Of a stretch of DNA of 64,000 nt, positions 1-8,725 are shown piece by piece (the first letter of the stretch is position 1; each line of letters starts with the position of its first letter). Below the pieces are notes generated by a model. The model saw nothing but the letters and a program-made list of their open reading frames with translations, was not told where the DNA came from and did not search any database. This DNA comes from Coprobacter secundus (GTDB lineage: Bacteria; Bacteroidota; Bacteroidia; Bacteroidales; Coprobacteraceae): the NCBI GenBank assembly GCA_000803105.1, contig JTDA01000017.1, positions 1 through 64,000 on the forward strand, read 5' to 3'. Both the position numbers and the translations under genes were made by a program.

Positions 1-58
1 CAGCAACTTCACCGATAGTATAATATAGACGATGTTGATTGGTTTCGTTATTTTTCAT
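1..58 (-). CDS. MerR-family transcriptional regulator, N-terminal fragment
   Basis: The gene starts with ATG at 58 on the minus strand and runs off the left edge, leaving 19 codons. The visible peptide ends LYYTIGEVA, the usual opening of the MerR winged-helix domain in Bacteroidota (Y-x-IGEVA, first helix of the DNA-binding domain). It lies 10 nt downstream of the M23 peptidase gene on the same strand, so the two are probably cotranscribed. Family membership is inferred from this short motif; effector and target genes cannot be judged. Confidence 0.6.
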   Translation of the reverse strand, partial: MKNNETNQHRLYYTIGEVA

Positions 59-68
59 TGTTTATAAT

Positions 69-1040
69 TTAGTCCATTACACGTCCTTGATTACTTGCGA
101 TTTGAATCATCTTATCATAATCTTGAGGACTTAAATCAAAGAAATAATAATTGATTGGATTATCATGCTTTCCTTTATAAAGGACTTCGTAATGAAGATG
201 TGGACCAGTCGATTTCCCTGTATTGCCAACCAGTCCGATTTCTTCTCCTCGTGAGACTTTTTGACCATTTTTTACTTTGATTGCACTTAGATGGGCATAT
301 CGAGTTTTGTAATCGTATCCGTGGTCAATGAGTATCGTGTTTCCGTAACCTTGTTTCCATCCGGTTTCTATGATTGTTCCATTCCCAGTAGCATATACAG
401 GAGTCCCTATATCTGAAGCAAAATCCATTCCTGCATGAAATTTACGTGTATTATAAATAGGGTCGATGCGTAGCCCGTATCCAGATGCAGTTTTTTTTAA
501 GTCTTTGTTTGAGATAGGTTGTATTGCAGGTATACTTTTTAGACGATCTTCTTGTTGCTGCCCTAGTTTTACTAATTCATCGATAGAATTACTTTGAACA
601 TATAGTTGGCGAGTTAATAGGTCGACTTTGCGAGTAGTAGATACAATTAGTTCTGCGTCACTTAGTTTCATTAATTCCTTGTACTGAGCTTCATTATTTA
701 ATCCGGCATTTCGAACGGCGGCATTTATAGGTTCGGCTTGTAATATGACACGATATAAATTGTCATCGCGTTGTTGTATATCGGACATTACCTTTAGGGC
801 TTCATCCAATCGACGAGAAAGTAATTTATATTGAGCTTTTATTGTTTGATTTTCTTGTTTTAGTAACCGTTCTTGTGGAGAATCTATAAAATAGTTGAAT
901 ATAGTAAAAATCAAAAATCCAATAATAATTCCTATTATTAAATGTCGTAATACGGTGAATATTTTTTTTCGAAAAGAAGGGTAAACTCTTTCATAGGAAA
1001 GTGTATTCGGATTATATATGTAAAAAATTTTTCGTTTCAT
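69..1040 (-). CDS. M23-family peptidoglycan endopeptidase, membrane anchored
   Basis: A 323-residue cell-wall hydrolase of the LytM/M23 type that should cleave peptide cross-links in peptidoglycan. After a cytoplasmic basic head, one membrane segment spans about residues 33-50, then a coiled-coil-like region about 53-165, and the M23 domain about 185-290. The zinc ligands are visible: H202 and D206 in HAGMD, and HLH at 281-283; H250 lies in the conserved YAHL. All catalytic positions are present, so it looks active rather than a pseudo-M23 activator such as EnvC/NlpD. Transcribed away from alaS, with the MerR gene just downstream. Confidence 0.9.
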   Translation of the reverse strand: MKRKIFYIYNPNTLSYERVYPSFRKKIFTVLRHLIIGIIIGFLIFTIFNYFIDSPQERLLKQENQTIKAQYKLLSRRLDEALKVMSDIQQRDDNLYRVILQAEPINAAVRNAGLNNEAQYKELMKLSDAELIVSTTRKVDLLTRQLYVQSNSIDELVKLGQQQEDRLKSIPAIQPISNKDLKKTASGYGLRIDPIYNTRKFHAGMDFASDIGTPVYATGNGTIIETGWKQGYGNTILIDHGYDYKTRYAHLSAIKVKNGQKVSRGEEIGLVGNTGKSTGPHLHYEVLYKGKHDNPINYYFFDLSPQDYDKMIQIASNQGRVMD

Positions 1041-1130
1041 TTTCAGTATGTTCCTAAATTGGGGACTTTAACTTGGAATAAATGACAAATATCGTATACC
1101 GATTAGAAAATTTTTATGCAACGATAGCCA

Positions 1131-1161
1131 CAAAAATAATATTTTAGACTATTTTTGCAAA
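1131..1161 (-). promoter_or_regulatory. Bacteroides-type promoter of the M23 gene
   Basis: On the minus strand TTTG (1161-1158) is followed by 19 nt and TATTTTTG (1138-1131), matching the sigma-ABfr consensus TTTG-N19..21-TAnnTTTG. It lies about 90 nt upstream of the M23 start. A second TATTTTTG at 1150-1157 on the plus strand could serve alaS, but no good -33 element precedes it. Confidence 0.55.
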
Positions 1162-1246
1162 CTGTTTTTCAGAATATTAATATACAGGAATGACTAAATA
1201 TTAGTATTAGAAAAATTTTTCAATTGTAATTATTAAACGAACAGAT

Positions 1247-3871
1247 ATGCTTACAGCTAAAGAAATCCGAGAATCGTTCAAAGACTTTTTCAGATCGAAA
1301 GGACATCAAATTGTTCCTTCTGCACCTATGGTTATTAAAGATGATCCTACATTAATGTTTACTAATGCTGGGATGAATCAGTTTAAAGACATTATACTGG
1401 GAAATGTGCCAGCGCGTTATAAACGGGTAGCAGATTCTCAAAAATGTTTACGAGTAAGTGGAAAACACAATGATTTGGAAGAAGTAGGTTTAGATACATA
1501 CCATCATACGATGTTTGAGATGCTAGGTAACTGGTCTTTTGGTGACTATTTTAAACAAGAGGCTATCGATTGGGCTTGGGAATATCTGGTAGATGTATTG
1601 AAGTTGAATCCAGAACGGTTGTATGCGACTGTTTTTGAAGGATATGTACCTGAAGGTCTTGAACGAGATAATGATGCTGCAGCATTTTGGGAAAAGCATT
1701 TACCGAAAGAACATATTATAAATGGAAATCGGCATGATAATTTCTGGGAGATGGGAGATACTGGTCCTTGTGGTCCTTGTTCGGAAGTCCATATTGATTT
1801 GAGAAGTGAAGAAGAAAGAGCAGAAATTGATGGACTGAAATTAGTGAATGCAGGGCATCCTCAGGTAATTGAAATTTGGAATCTTGTGTTTATGCAGTAT
1901 AACCGTAAAGCAGACGGAACGTTAGAGCCACTACCCGCTAAAGTGATAGATACAGGTATGGGATTTGAACGTTTATGTATGGCTTTACAAGGGAAAAGAT
2001 CAAATTATGACACCGATGTATTTCAGCCTATAATTGGTGCAATTGGAAAGTTATGCGGAAAGAAATATGGAGAAAACGGACAGGCTGATATTGCAATGCG
2101 TGTTATTGCTGACCATGTTCGAACTATTGCATTTTCTATTACAGATGGACAGTTACCGTCAAATGCAAAGGCTGGATATGTAATACGTCGTATATTACGT
2201 CGTGCTGTTCGGTATGGATATACTTTTTTAGGACAACATCAGGCGTTTATTTATACGTTGATACCTACGCTCATTGATACGATGGGTGATGCCTATCCTG
2301 AGTTGGTATCTCAACAAACGTTGATTGAGAAAGTGATAAAAGAAGAAGAGGAGTCTTTCTTACGAACACTTGAGACAGGTATTAAATTGTTGGATAAAGT
2401 CATGGAAGATACGACTGTTTCAGGGAGCAAATGTATCAGTGGTAAAGATGCGTTTACATTATATGATACTTACGGCTTCCCCCTTGATTTAACAGAACTT
2501 ATTTTAAAAGAAAAGGGGCTGACGGTAGACATTGAGGAATTTAATATCCAGATGCAGCAACAAAAGGAAAGGGCTCGTAATGCTGCAGCTGTTGAGACAG
2601 GAGATTGGATAGTCGTCAGAGAAGGAGAACCCCATTTTGTTGGATATGACTTTACAGAATGCGATACAGAAATTTTACGTTATCGTAAAATAAAACAAAA
2701 AAATCAGGAATTGTATCAGATTGTTCTTGATAAAACTCCTTTTTATGCAGAAAGTGGTGGTCAGATAGGTGATAAGGGGACATTAATTAGTGAAAATGAG
2801 ATTATTGAAATTGTAAATACAAAAAAAGAAAACAATTTAAGTGTACATATTGCCAATTGTCTTCCAAAAGATGTCACGGCAACATTTAGAGCTGCGATAA
2901 ATAAAGATGCTCGTATTGCTACCGCGTGCAATCACTCGGCAACCCATTTGTTGCATGAAGCTTTGAGAGAGGTCTTAGGTACTCATGTAGAACAAAAAGG
3001 ATCGTTGGTTACTCCGGATTCATTAAGATTCGATTTTTCTCATTTTCAGAAAGTCACCGATGAAGAGCTCCGTCGAGTAGAGAAACTGGCGAATATAAAA
3101 GTTCGACAAAGTATTCCATTAGAAGAACATCGTAATATGCCGATTGCTGAAGCTAGAGCAATGGGTGCGATGGCTTTGTTTGGTGAAAAATATGGAGAAG
3201 AAGTACGGGTAATTAAGTATGGGTCTTCTGTTGAATTGTGTGGAGGAACACATGTTAAAAATACGGGAAATATCGGAATGATACGTATTATATCAGAAAG
3301 CTCTATTGCCGCAGGAATACGACGAATAGAGGCCGTGACAGCAGCTAAAGCAGAAGAATTGGTAAATTTTCAACAGGATGTATTGAAAGAAATACGAAAT
3401 GTATTTAATAATGCTCCTGATATTATGGTAGCTATACGCAAAGCAATAGAAGAAAATGATGAATTAAGAAAGCAGGCAGAAGACTATCTGAGAGAGAAAG
3501 TCGAGATTGTTAAAGACCAGTTGATTAAAAATATGGTCGATCGTTCTGGTGTGAAATTAATTCGATTCAATGCTATTATAATGCCTGAGATCGTTAAAGA
3601 TGTTGCATTCAGAATAAGAGCACAAGTAACTGACCATTTGTTATTTGTTGCTGGTACAACTGAGCCATCTAGTGGAAAGCCACTTCTTACAGTTATGTTA
3701 AGTGATGATATGGTTACGGCAGGGTTGAATGCTTCAAAAATTGTTCGGGAAGCTGCTAAACAAATTCAAGGAGGAGGAGGAGGACAACCTCATTTTGCTC
3801 AGGCAGGAGGGAAAAATGCGGATGGAATTGTTGCTGCTATTGATAAAATAATAGAACTGGCAGAAATTTAG
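1247..3871 (+). CDS. alaS: Alanyl-tRNA synthetase
   Basis: Charges tRNA-Ala with alanine in the cytoplasm. The 874 residues match full-length bacterial AlaRS: class II catalytic domain at the N-terminus (starts MLTAKEIRESF, with GDTGPCGPCSE), editing domain with the zinc motif CNHSATHLLH at about 561-570 and its partner ELCGGTH at about 662-668, and a C-terminal DHHA1-type domain ending in a glycine run followed by QPHFAQAGG. Editing and synthesis residues all appear intact. It stands alone on the plus strand, divergent from the M23 gene. Confidence 0.98.
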   Translation: MLTAKEIRESFKDFFRSKGHQIVPSAPMVIKDDPTLMFTNAGMNQFKDIILGNVPARYKRVADSQKCLRVSGKHNDLEEVGLDTYHHTMFEMLGNWSFGDYFKQEAIDWAWEYLVDVLKLNPERLYATVFEGYVPEGLERDNDAAAFWEKHLPKEHIINGNRHDNFWEMGDTGPCGPCSEVHIDLRSEEERAEIDGLKLVNAGHPQVIEIWNLVFMQYNRKADGTLEPLPAKVIDTGMGFERLCMALQGKRSNYDTDVFQPIIGAIGKLCGKKYGENGQADIAMRVIADHVRTIAFSITDGQLPSNAKAGYVIRRILRRAVRYGYTFLGQHQAFIYTLIPTLIDTMGDAYPELVSQQTLIEKVIKEEEESFLRTLETGIKLLDKVMEDTTVSGSKCISGKDAFTLYDTYGFPLDLTELILKEKGLTVDIEEFNIQMQQQKERARNAAAVETGDWIVVREGEPHFVGYDFTECDTEILRYRKIKQKNQELYQIVLDKTPFYAESGGQIGDKGTLISENEIIEIVNTKKENNLSVHIANCLPKDVTATFRAAINKDARIATACNHSATHLLHEALREVLGTHVEQKGSLVTPDSLRFDFSHFQKVTDEELRRVEKLANIKVRQSIPLEEHRNMPIAEARAMGAMALFGEKYGEEVRVIKYGSSVELCGGTHVKNTGNIGMIRIISESSIAAGIRRIEAVTAAKAEELVNFQQDVLKEIRNVFNNAPDIMVAIRKAIEENDELRKQAEDYLREKVEIVKDQLIKNMVDRSGVKLIRFNAIIMPEIVKDVAFRIRAQVTDHLLFVAGTTEPSSGKPLLTVMLSDDMVTAGLNASKIVREAAKQIQGGGGGQPHFAQAGGKNADGIVAAIDKIIELAEI

Positions 3872-3931
3872 ATGTTTAGATTTCAATTGATTTGTTTAAA
3901 GTTTTCTAGTATATTCTAAACTAATAACCAT

Positions 3932-3972
3932 AAGAGAGGAGCTATCTTTAATTGTTTTGATACTCCTCTCTT
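3932..3972. terminator. Terminator after alaS
   Basis: A perfect 10-bp inverted repeat (AAGAGAGGAG at 3932-3941, CTCCTCTCTT at 3963-3972) with a 21-nt loop, followed by ATTTTTG. It lies 60 nt past the alaS stop. Confidence 0.6.
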
Positions 3973-4266
3973 ATTTTTGCTAAATAGGTTTTAAAGATTT
4001 GAATCACTTCCAAAAGACAATGGCCAAATTCATCCGAAAGAAATCGGCATTTTCCCTTTTTTAAGATAGCACCTCAAATCTTCCAAGGCTAATATTCTCT
4101 CAAAAACTACAGTTCCCGAGTCTCCTTATCTTTGAGAAGGCCGAGGGTGTATGACGATAAAATATACAACAAAACAGAAGAGCTCTTTTGTCGGGAAATT
4201 CAAAGAGGATATTAATCAGATAGTGAGAGTAATGTTTTTGTAAAAGGAGTTTTTTATAATATAAAA
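3973..4266. other. Intergenic stretch without a recognisable gene
   Basis: About 290 nt between the alaS terminator and the slyD terminator. No open frame with family resemblance is seen on either strand. It holds a short imperfect hairpin around 4168-4190 with the palindromic core AAGAGCTCTT. It could be eroded coding DNA or an unrecognised small RNA; neither is shown. Confidence 0.3.
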
Positions 4267-4322
4267 TCCTCTCCTATTTTAACCTTAATTCATTACAATA
4301 CAAGGCAAGAAATAGGAGAGGA
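4267..4322 (-). terminator. Terminator of the slyD-like gene
   Basis: A perfect 13-bp inverted repeat (4267-4279 and 4310-4322, AAATAGGAGAGGA on the right arm) with a 30-nt loop. On the minus strand the stem is followed by TTTTATATTAT. It lies about 75 nt beyond the stop codon of the FKBP gene. Confidence 0.55.
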
Positions 4323-4395
4323 CTTTGTATTGAAGTTTCAATCTATGAAATTTTCAACTTTTGATTTCCATTTAGAGAAGGCTTCTTCTTTATTT

Positions 4396-4938
4396 TTAAT
4401 GGCAATTACTACTACCACAATCAGAATGGTTGCAGTTGCAACCCTCGCAGCCACCACAGGTTGGATGAAGTTCTTCGGGAGTGGCTTCCCGTACCAATTC
4501 AATGCTTCCGATAAAATGGAGATCTTCTCCGGCTAATGGATGATTAAAATCCATAACTACAATATCCTCCTTTACTTCAAGAACTGAACCATTTAATCTA
4601 TTTCCATTTGAGTCCATCATAGGTACAGTATTCCCTTCGTAAATCATATCTTTATCGAAGACTCCGTTTACTTCGAAAATTTCTTTTCCAAGTTCTAATA
4701 CGTGGTCTTTATCATATTCACCGTATGCATCATTACAAGGAATAATGAAATCAAATTTGTCTCCGGCTTTAAGGCCTTTTAATTTTTCTTCAAAAGCAGG
4801 AAGCATTTGGTCTGTGCCAAAAACAAATTTTAAAGGGTTTTCTTTGGTGGCTTTTTCCATCAATTCCTGTTCATTATTTTCTCCAACATAAAGATCATAA
4901 GTTGCCTCTACATATTGTCCGGGTTTGATAATTTCCAT
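4396..4938 (-). CDS. slyD: SlyD-like FKBP-type peptidyl-prolyl isomerase
   Basis: A 180-residue cytoplasmic prolyl isomerase and chaperone. The FKBP core occupies about residues 1-70 and 130-155, interrupted by an IF (insert-in-flap) chaperone domain of about 60 residues as in SlyD. The C-terminal 23 residues hold six Cys and three His (HPTCGGCEGCNC and following), resembling the metal-binding tail of E. coli SlyD that binds nickel. Metal choice is inferred. A TAGCTTTG box at 4980-4973 may be its -7 element, without a clear -33. Confidence 0.9.
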   Translation of the reverse strand: MEIIKPGQYVEATYDLYVGENNEQELMEKATKENPLKFVFGTDQMLPAFEEKLKGLKAGDKFDFIIPCNDAYGEYDKDHVLELGKEIFEVNGVFDKDMIYEGNTVPMMDSNGNRLNGSVLEVKEDIVVMDFNHPLAGEDLHFIGSIELVREATPEELHPTCGGCEGCNCNHSDCGSSNCH

Positions 4939-5308
4939 ATTCGATATTTATTTTCTATATATTAATATTTTACAAAGCTACGAAAACTTTTTAGTTATCT
5001 TTTAATATGAAGGTTTTTTACTTTACTTTTTGATATTATTAATGGCCGACTCGAAAGAGACTTATACTAAAGAAACATTAAATAGGAAATTTATTATAAT
5101 ACCTTTTTAAAAACAAAAGTGAATTTATTTTGTTGTAATAGATGATTTATTATTTTTTATTTAAAAAATAAAGAAAATCATTGAAGATAGCTGATAATTC
5201 AAAAAACATTTGCATCTTTGCAAAAGATATTCTACCTTTCAATTTAGATTTAATTAATTGAAGGGAAAAGGCCGAGAGGCTCAACTCTGTAACTATTTAA
5301 AATTTATA

Positions 5309-6595
5309 ATGTCTCCTATGGAAAGAGAAAACAAAGTAAGGCGCCCACGTATTGGTGAAAATAAGGGGTTAGCCGGCCGTGATGGTAACACAACAAGATA
5401 CGAAAAAGTAGATTACTCGCGAAGAGACGAAAATTCGTATAATTCGGAACAACGTAAGCCACGTATAAATTTTAATAATGACCGGAATTATAATCGAACT
5501 TCGTACAGCAATGATTATAACCGTCGTTCGTATAATAATCGGCCTTCTTCCGGAAATTATAATCGAAATGAAATGACCGGAGAACGGAATTATAATACTG
5601 ATCGCCCGTTTAATCGTCCTAGAAATTATAATAATGAGGGAGGTGGATATGGCAATATTGAGAGACCATATCGGCCGACAGGAAATCGTCCGTCATACGG
5701 AAATTCCAATAGTGGAAATCGTCCTTATAATAATAGAAATAATTATAATCGGAATAATGGGTATGGTTCAGGAAATAATCGACCATATGGAAATAATCGA
5801 CCACAACACCGGAATGATAATGCATATAGTAACCCTCGGAAACGTATTATTTATGAAGAGGTAAATGTAGATCCTAATGAGCCGATTCGTTTAAATAAGT
5901 ATATGGCAAATGCCGGAGTTTGTTCACGCCGAGAAGCTGATGAATATATCCAAGCTGGACAAGTAAAAGTTAATGGGGAAGTTGTGAGTGAATTAGGCAC
6001 TAAGATTACGCGAAGTGATGTAGTTACTTTTCAAGATAAAGTTGTTACTCTTGAGCATAAAATATATGTCTTGTTGAATAAGCCAAAAGATTGTGTGACT
6101 ACCTCTGATGATCCGCAAGGTCGTCTTACAGTCATGGATATTGTGAGAAATGCTTGTACAGAACGTATTTATCCTGTAGGACGTTTAGATAGAAATACAA
6201 CAGGTGTACTTTTATTGACAAATGATGGGGATTTAGCTTCTAAACTGACGCATCCTAAATTTATAAAGAAAAAGATATACCATGTATGGACCGATAAGGA
6301 TGTCAGTGAAGAAGACATGCAGAAGATTGCAGATGGAATTGAACTTGAGGATGGACCTATTCATGCCGATGCAGTCAGTTATGCTACTGATACGGATAAG
6401 AACCAAGTAGGTATTGAGATTCATTCAGGGCGTAATCGTATTGTCCGTCGTATTTTTGAAGCATTAGGCTATCGAGTAACTAAACTTGACAGGGTTTATT
6501 TTGCTGGCTTGACCAAAAAGAATCTGCAGCGTGGGCGTTGGCGTTATCTGACTCAGCAGGAAGTGGATATCCTGCATATGGGCTCTTTTGAATAA
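5309..6595 (+). CDS. rluB: RsuA/RluB-type rRNA pseudouridine synthase with disordered N-terminus
   Basis: Isomerises a specific uridine in rRNA. From ATG at 5309 the protein has 428 residues. About residues 1-180 are low complexity, very rich in Asn, Arg, Tyr and Gly (repeats such as YNNRNNYNRNN). An S4 RNA-binding domain follows (RLNKYMANAGVCSRREA, from about 193), then the RsuA-family catalytic domain with GRLDRNTTGVLLLTNDG near 291, the Asp being catalytic. An upstream TTG at 5258 would add 17 residues that look unlike a protein start, so I prefer the ATG. RluB versus RluE/RluF cannot be settled from sequence alone. Confidence 0.88.
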   Translation: MSPMERENKVRRPRIGENKGLAGRDGNTTRYEKVDYSRRDENSYNSEQRKPRINFNNDRNYNRTSYSNDYNRRSYNNRPSSGNYNRNEMTGERNYNTDRPFNRPRNYNNEGGGYGNIERPYRPTGNRPSYGNSNSGNRPYNNRNNYNRNNGYGSGNNRPYGNNRPQHRNDNAYSNPRKRIIYEEVNVDPNEPIRLNKYMANAGVCSRREADEYIQAGQVKVNGEVVSELGTKITRSDVVTFQDKVVTLEHKIYVLLNKPKDCVTTSDDPQGRLTVMDIVRNACTERIYPVGRLDRNTTGVLLLTNDGDLASKLTHPKFIKKKIYHVWTDKDVSEEDMQKIADGIELEDGPIHADAVSYATDTDKNQVGIEIHSGRNRIVRRIFEALGYRVTKLDRVYFAGLTKKNLQRGRWRYLTQQEVDILHMGSFE

Positions 6596-6678
6596 TTAAT
6601 ATATCATATTGCTGCATTTATTATAATAGGCAACTAAAAGTCCGGATATAAGATTTGTAGTAGAAAAAACAAGTATGG

Positions 6679-8085
6679 ATGGAAACAATAAGTAGAACTA
6701 AAATCGTTGATTTGTGCAGAAGTAAGGAGTTTGGCACAATCGTGAATGTAAAAGGATGGGTACGTACTCGACGTGGTAATAAACAGGTAAATTTTATTGC
6801 ATTAAACGATGGATCAACGATAAATAATATGCAGATTGTCGTAGACTTGGTGCAGTTTGAAGAGGATACGTTGAAGTCAATTACTACAGGTGCATGTATT
6901 AGCGTGAATGGTGTTCTTACTGAATCTCAGGGAAAGGGGCAGTCTGTTGAAATTCTGGCTAAGGAAATAGAAATATATGGAAGTGCCGACCCACAGACAT
7001 ATCCATTGCAGAAAAAAGGTCATTCCATGGAATTTTTACGAGAGATAGCTCATTTACGTCCTCGGACTAATACTTTTGGAGCCGTCTTCCGCATGCGTCA
7101 TAATATGGCAATTGCTATACATAAATTTTTCCATGATAGAGGTTTCTTTTATTTCCATACACCGATTATTACCGCATCAGATTGTGAGGGAGCTGGACAA
7201 ATGTTTCAGGTGACGACGATGAATCTTTATGATTTGAAGAAAGATGATAAAGGCTCTATTAATTATGATAATGACTTTTTTGGTAAACAAGCAAGTCTGA
7301 CTGTATCGGGACAACTGGAAGCAGAGTTAGCAGCAATGGCATTAGGTGCAGTATATACTTTTGGTCCGACTTTTCGTGCAGAAAATTCAAACACACCTCG
7401 ACATTTGGCTGAGTTTTGGATGATTGAACCGGAAGTTGCGTTCAACGAAATCGGAGAAAATATGCAGTTGGCAGAAGAGTTTATTAAATATTGTGTTCAA
7501 TGGGCGTTGGATAATTGTAAAGATGATTTGCAGTTCTTGAATGATATGTTTGATAAAGGTCTTATTGAGCGACTTCAGTCTGTTGTTGCAACGGAATTTA
7601 AAAGATTGACATATACGGAAGGAATTAAAATCCTTGAAGACGCTATTTCTTCGGGACATAATTTTGAATTTCCAGTTTATTGGGGAGCAGATCTTGCAGC
7701 TGAGCATGAGCGATATCTTGTTGAGGAGTATTTTAAACGGCCGGTAATTCTTACTGATTATCCGAAGGAGATAAAATCATTTTATATGAAGCAAAATGAT
7801 GATGGAAAAACGGTACGTGCTATGGATGTACTTTTTCCAAAGATTGGAGAAATAATCGGTGGATCTCAGCGTGAAGAGAATTATGACAAATTAGTAACTC
7901 GAGCAAAGGAAATGGGAGTTCCAGATAAAGATATTTGGTGGTATCTTGATACCCGTCGTTTCGGGACAGCCCCTCATTCTGGATTTGGTCTCGGATTCGA
8001 ACGATTGTTGCTTTTTGTTACAGGTATGACGAATATACGCGATGTAATACCTTTCCCCAGAACCCCCAAAAATGCTGAATTCTGA
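6679..8085 (+). CDS. asnS: Asparaginyl-tRNA synthetase
   Basis: Charges tRNA-Asn with asparagine. The 468 residues are full length for bacterial AsnRS: an N-terminal OB-fold anticodon-binding domain (about 15-105, VNVKGWVRTRRGNK) and a class II catalytic domain with motif 2 FRAENSNTPRHLAEF and motif 3 GFGLGFERLLLF near the C-terminus. It follows the pseudouridine synthase by 83 nt on the same strand, possibly in one transcript, and ends at a strong terminator. Confidence 0.97.
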   Translation: METISRTKIVDLCRSKEFGTIVNVKGWVRTRRGNKQVNFIALNDGSTINNMQIVVDLVQFEEDTLKSITTGACISVNGVLTESQGKGQSVEILAKEIEIYGSADPQTYPLQKKGHSMEFLREIAHLRPRTNTFGAVFRMRHNMAIAIHKFFHDRGFFYFHTPIITASDCEGAGQMFQVTTMNLYDLKKDDKGSINYDNDFFGKQASLTVSGQLEAELAAMALGAVYTFGPTFRAENSNTPRHLAEFWMIEPEVAFNEIGENMQLAEEFIKYCVQWALDNCKDDLQFLNDMFDKGLIERLQSVVATEFKRLTYTEGIKILEDAISSGHNFEFPVYWGADLAAEHERYLVEEYFKRPVILTDYPKEIKSFYMKQNDDGKTVRAMDVLFPKIGEIIGGSQREENYDKLVTRAKEMGVPDKDIWWYLDTRRFGTAPHSGFGLGFERLLLFVTGMTNIRDVIPFPRTPKNAEF

Positions 8086-8101
8086 AAAATAATATTTGAA
8101 T

Positions 8102-8152
8102 AAAAAGAGTGATAAGTCTAATGGAAAAATTTAGGGCTTATCACTCTTTTTT
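8102..8152. terminator. Bidirectional terminator between asnS and the GNAT gene
   Basis: A 15-bp inverted repeat (8102-8116 AAAAAGAGTGATAAG; 8137-8151) with a 20-nt loop and A/T tracts on both sides. It serves the convergent asnS and GNAT genes and overlaps the last codons of the latter. Confidence 0.85.
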
Positions 8153-8725
8153 GTTATGATGAGGTGGAGTGTAAGATAGATATACCATATCGATACATTG
8201 TAATCCGTTATATTCATAGATAGGCTCGACATAGTTATTTTTGAAAAAGTCTTTAATAGTATAAACATATTCAAAACCAAACCTTTTGTAGAAGGAAATT
8301 TGGTAGAATTCTTCTTTATTTATACCTGGGCTTCCTGTACCTACCCAAATTTTGTCAGCGTTGCTATATAGTTCAAGAATTTTGGTCAATAAGATTGAGC
8401 CATATCCTTTTTTTTGTTGGTTATATAAGGTAGATAAGTTTTTCAGTTCAAATTCTTTGTCTCCGACAGATATTATTACTGCAGCAGATATTGCTTGCCC
8501 GTTAGAGGAAAGAACATAAAGCTCTCCTTTAAATAGATAACTCTGTATCATATTGACTGATGGGTCAGCGATAGAGAGAAGAGGAATAAATTGTTCTTTA
8601 TCAAAAAGAATCTTCTGTATATTTATTGTACGGAGAATATTATCGTTGTTTGAAGTAGTATGTGATGGTTCCACTTTGATTCCCGGTATTATTAGATTTT
8701 GTAAAAACGGCCTTTTTAGCAGCAT
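8141..8725 (-). CDS. GNAT-family N-acetyltransferase
   Basis: A probable acetyl-CoA-dependent acetyltransferase. The GNAT core shows LSTLYNQQKKGYGSILL, which resembles the Q/RxxGxG/A acetyl-CoA loop, followed by an aromatic C-terminal strand (FYKRFGFEYV). The substrate is unknown. The only ATG start (8725) overlaps the tonB-like gene by 86 nt, and its first ~29 residues look like out-of-frame tonB sequence. Homologous proteins usually open near the position ILRTINIQ, which here coincides with an ATT codon at 8638, one base after the tonB stop. The true start may therefore be non-ATG. It is the last gene of the exbB-exbD-tonB operon. Confidence 0.7.
   Translation of the reverse strand: MLLKRPFLQNLIIPGIKVEPSHTTSNNDNILRTINIQKILFDKEQFIPLLSIADPSVNMIQSYLFKGELYVLSSNGQAISAAVIISVGDKEFELKNLSTLYNQQKKGYGSILLTKILELYSNADKIWVGTGSPGINKEEFYQISFYKRFGFEYVYTIKDFFKNNYVEPIYEYNGLQCIDMVYLSYTPPHHNKKE

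Noticed and set aside
4330..4536. 68-codon frame opposite the end of the slyD-like gene
   Set aside because: Overlaps the real gene on the other strand and is rich in Thr/Ala from reversed Cys/Gly codons; no start signal.
5619..5864. Open frames on both strands over the start of the pseudouridine synthase gene
   Set aside because: They arise from the low-complexity AAT/CGT/TAT-rich repeat region of the real gene and have no independent family signature.
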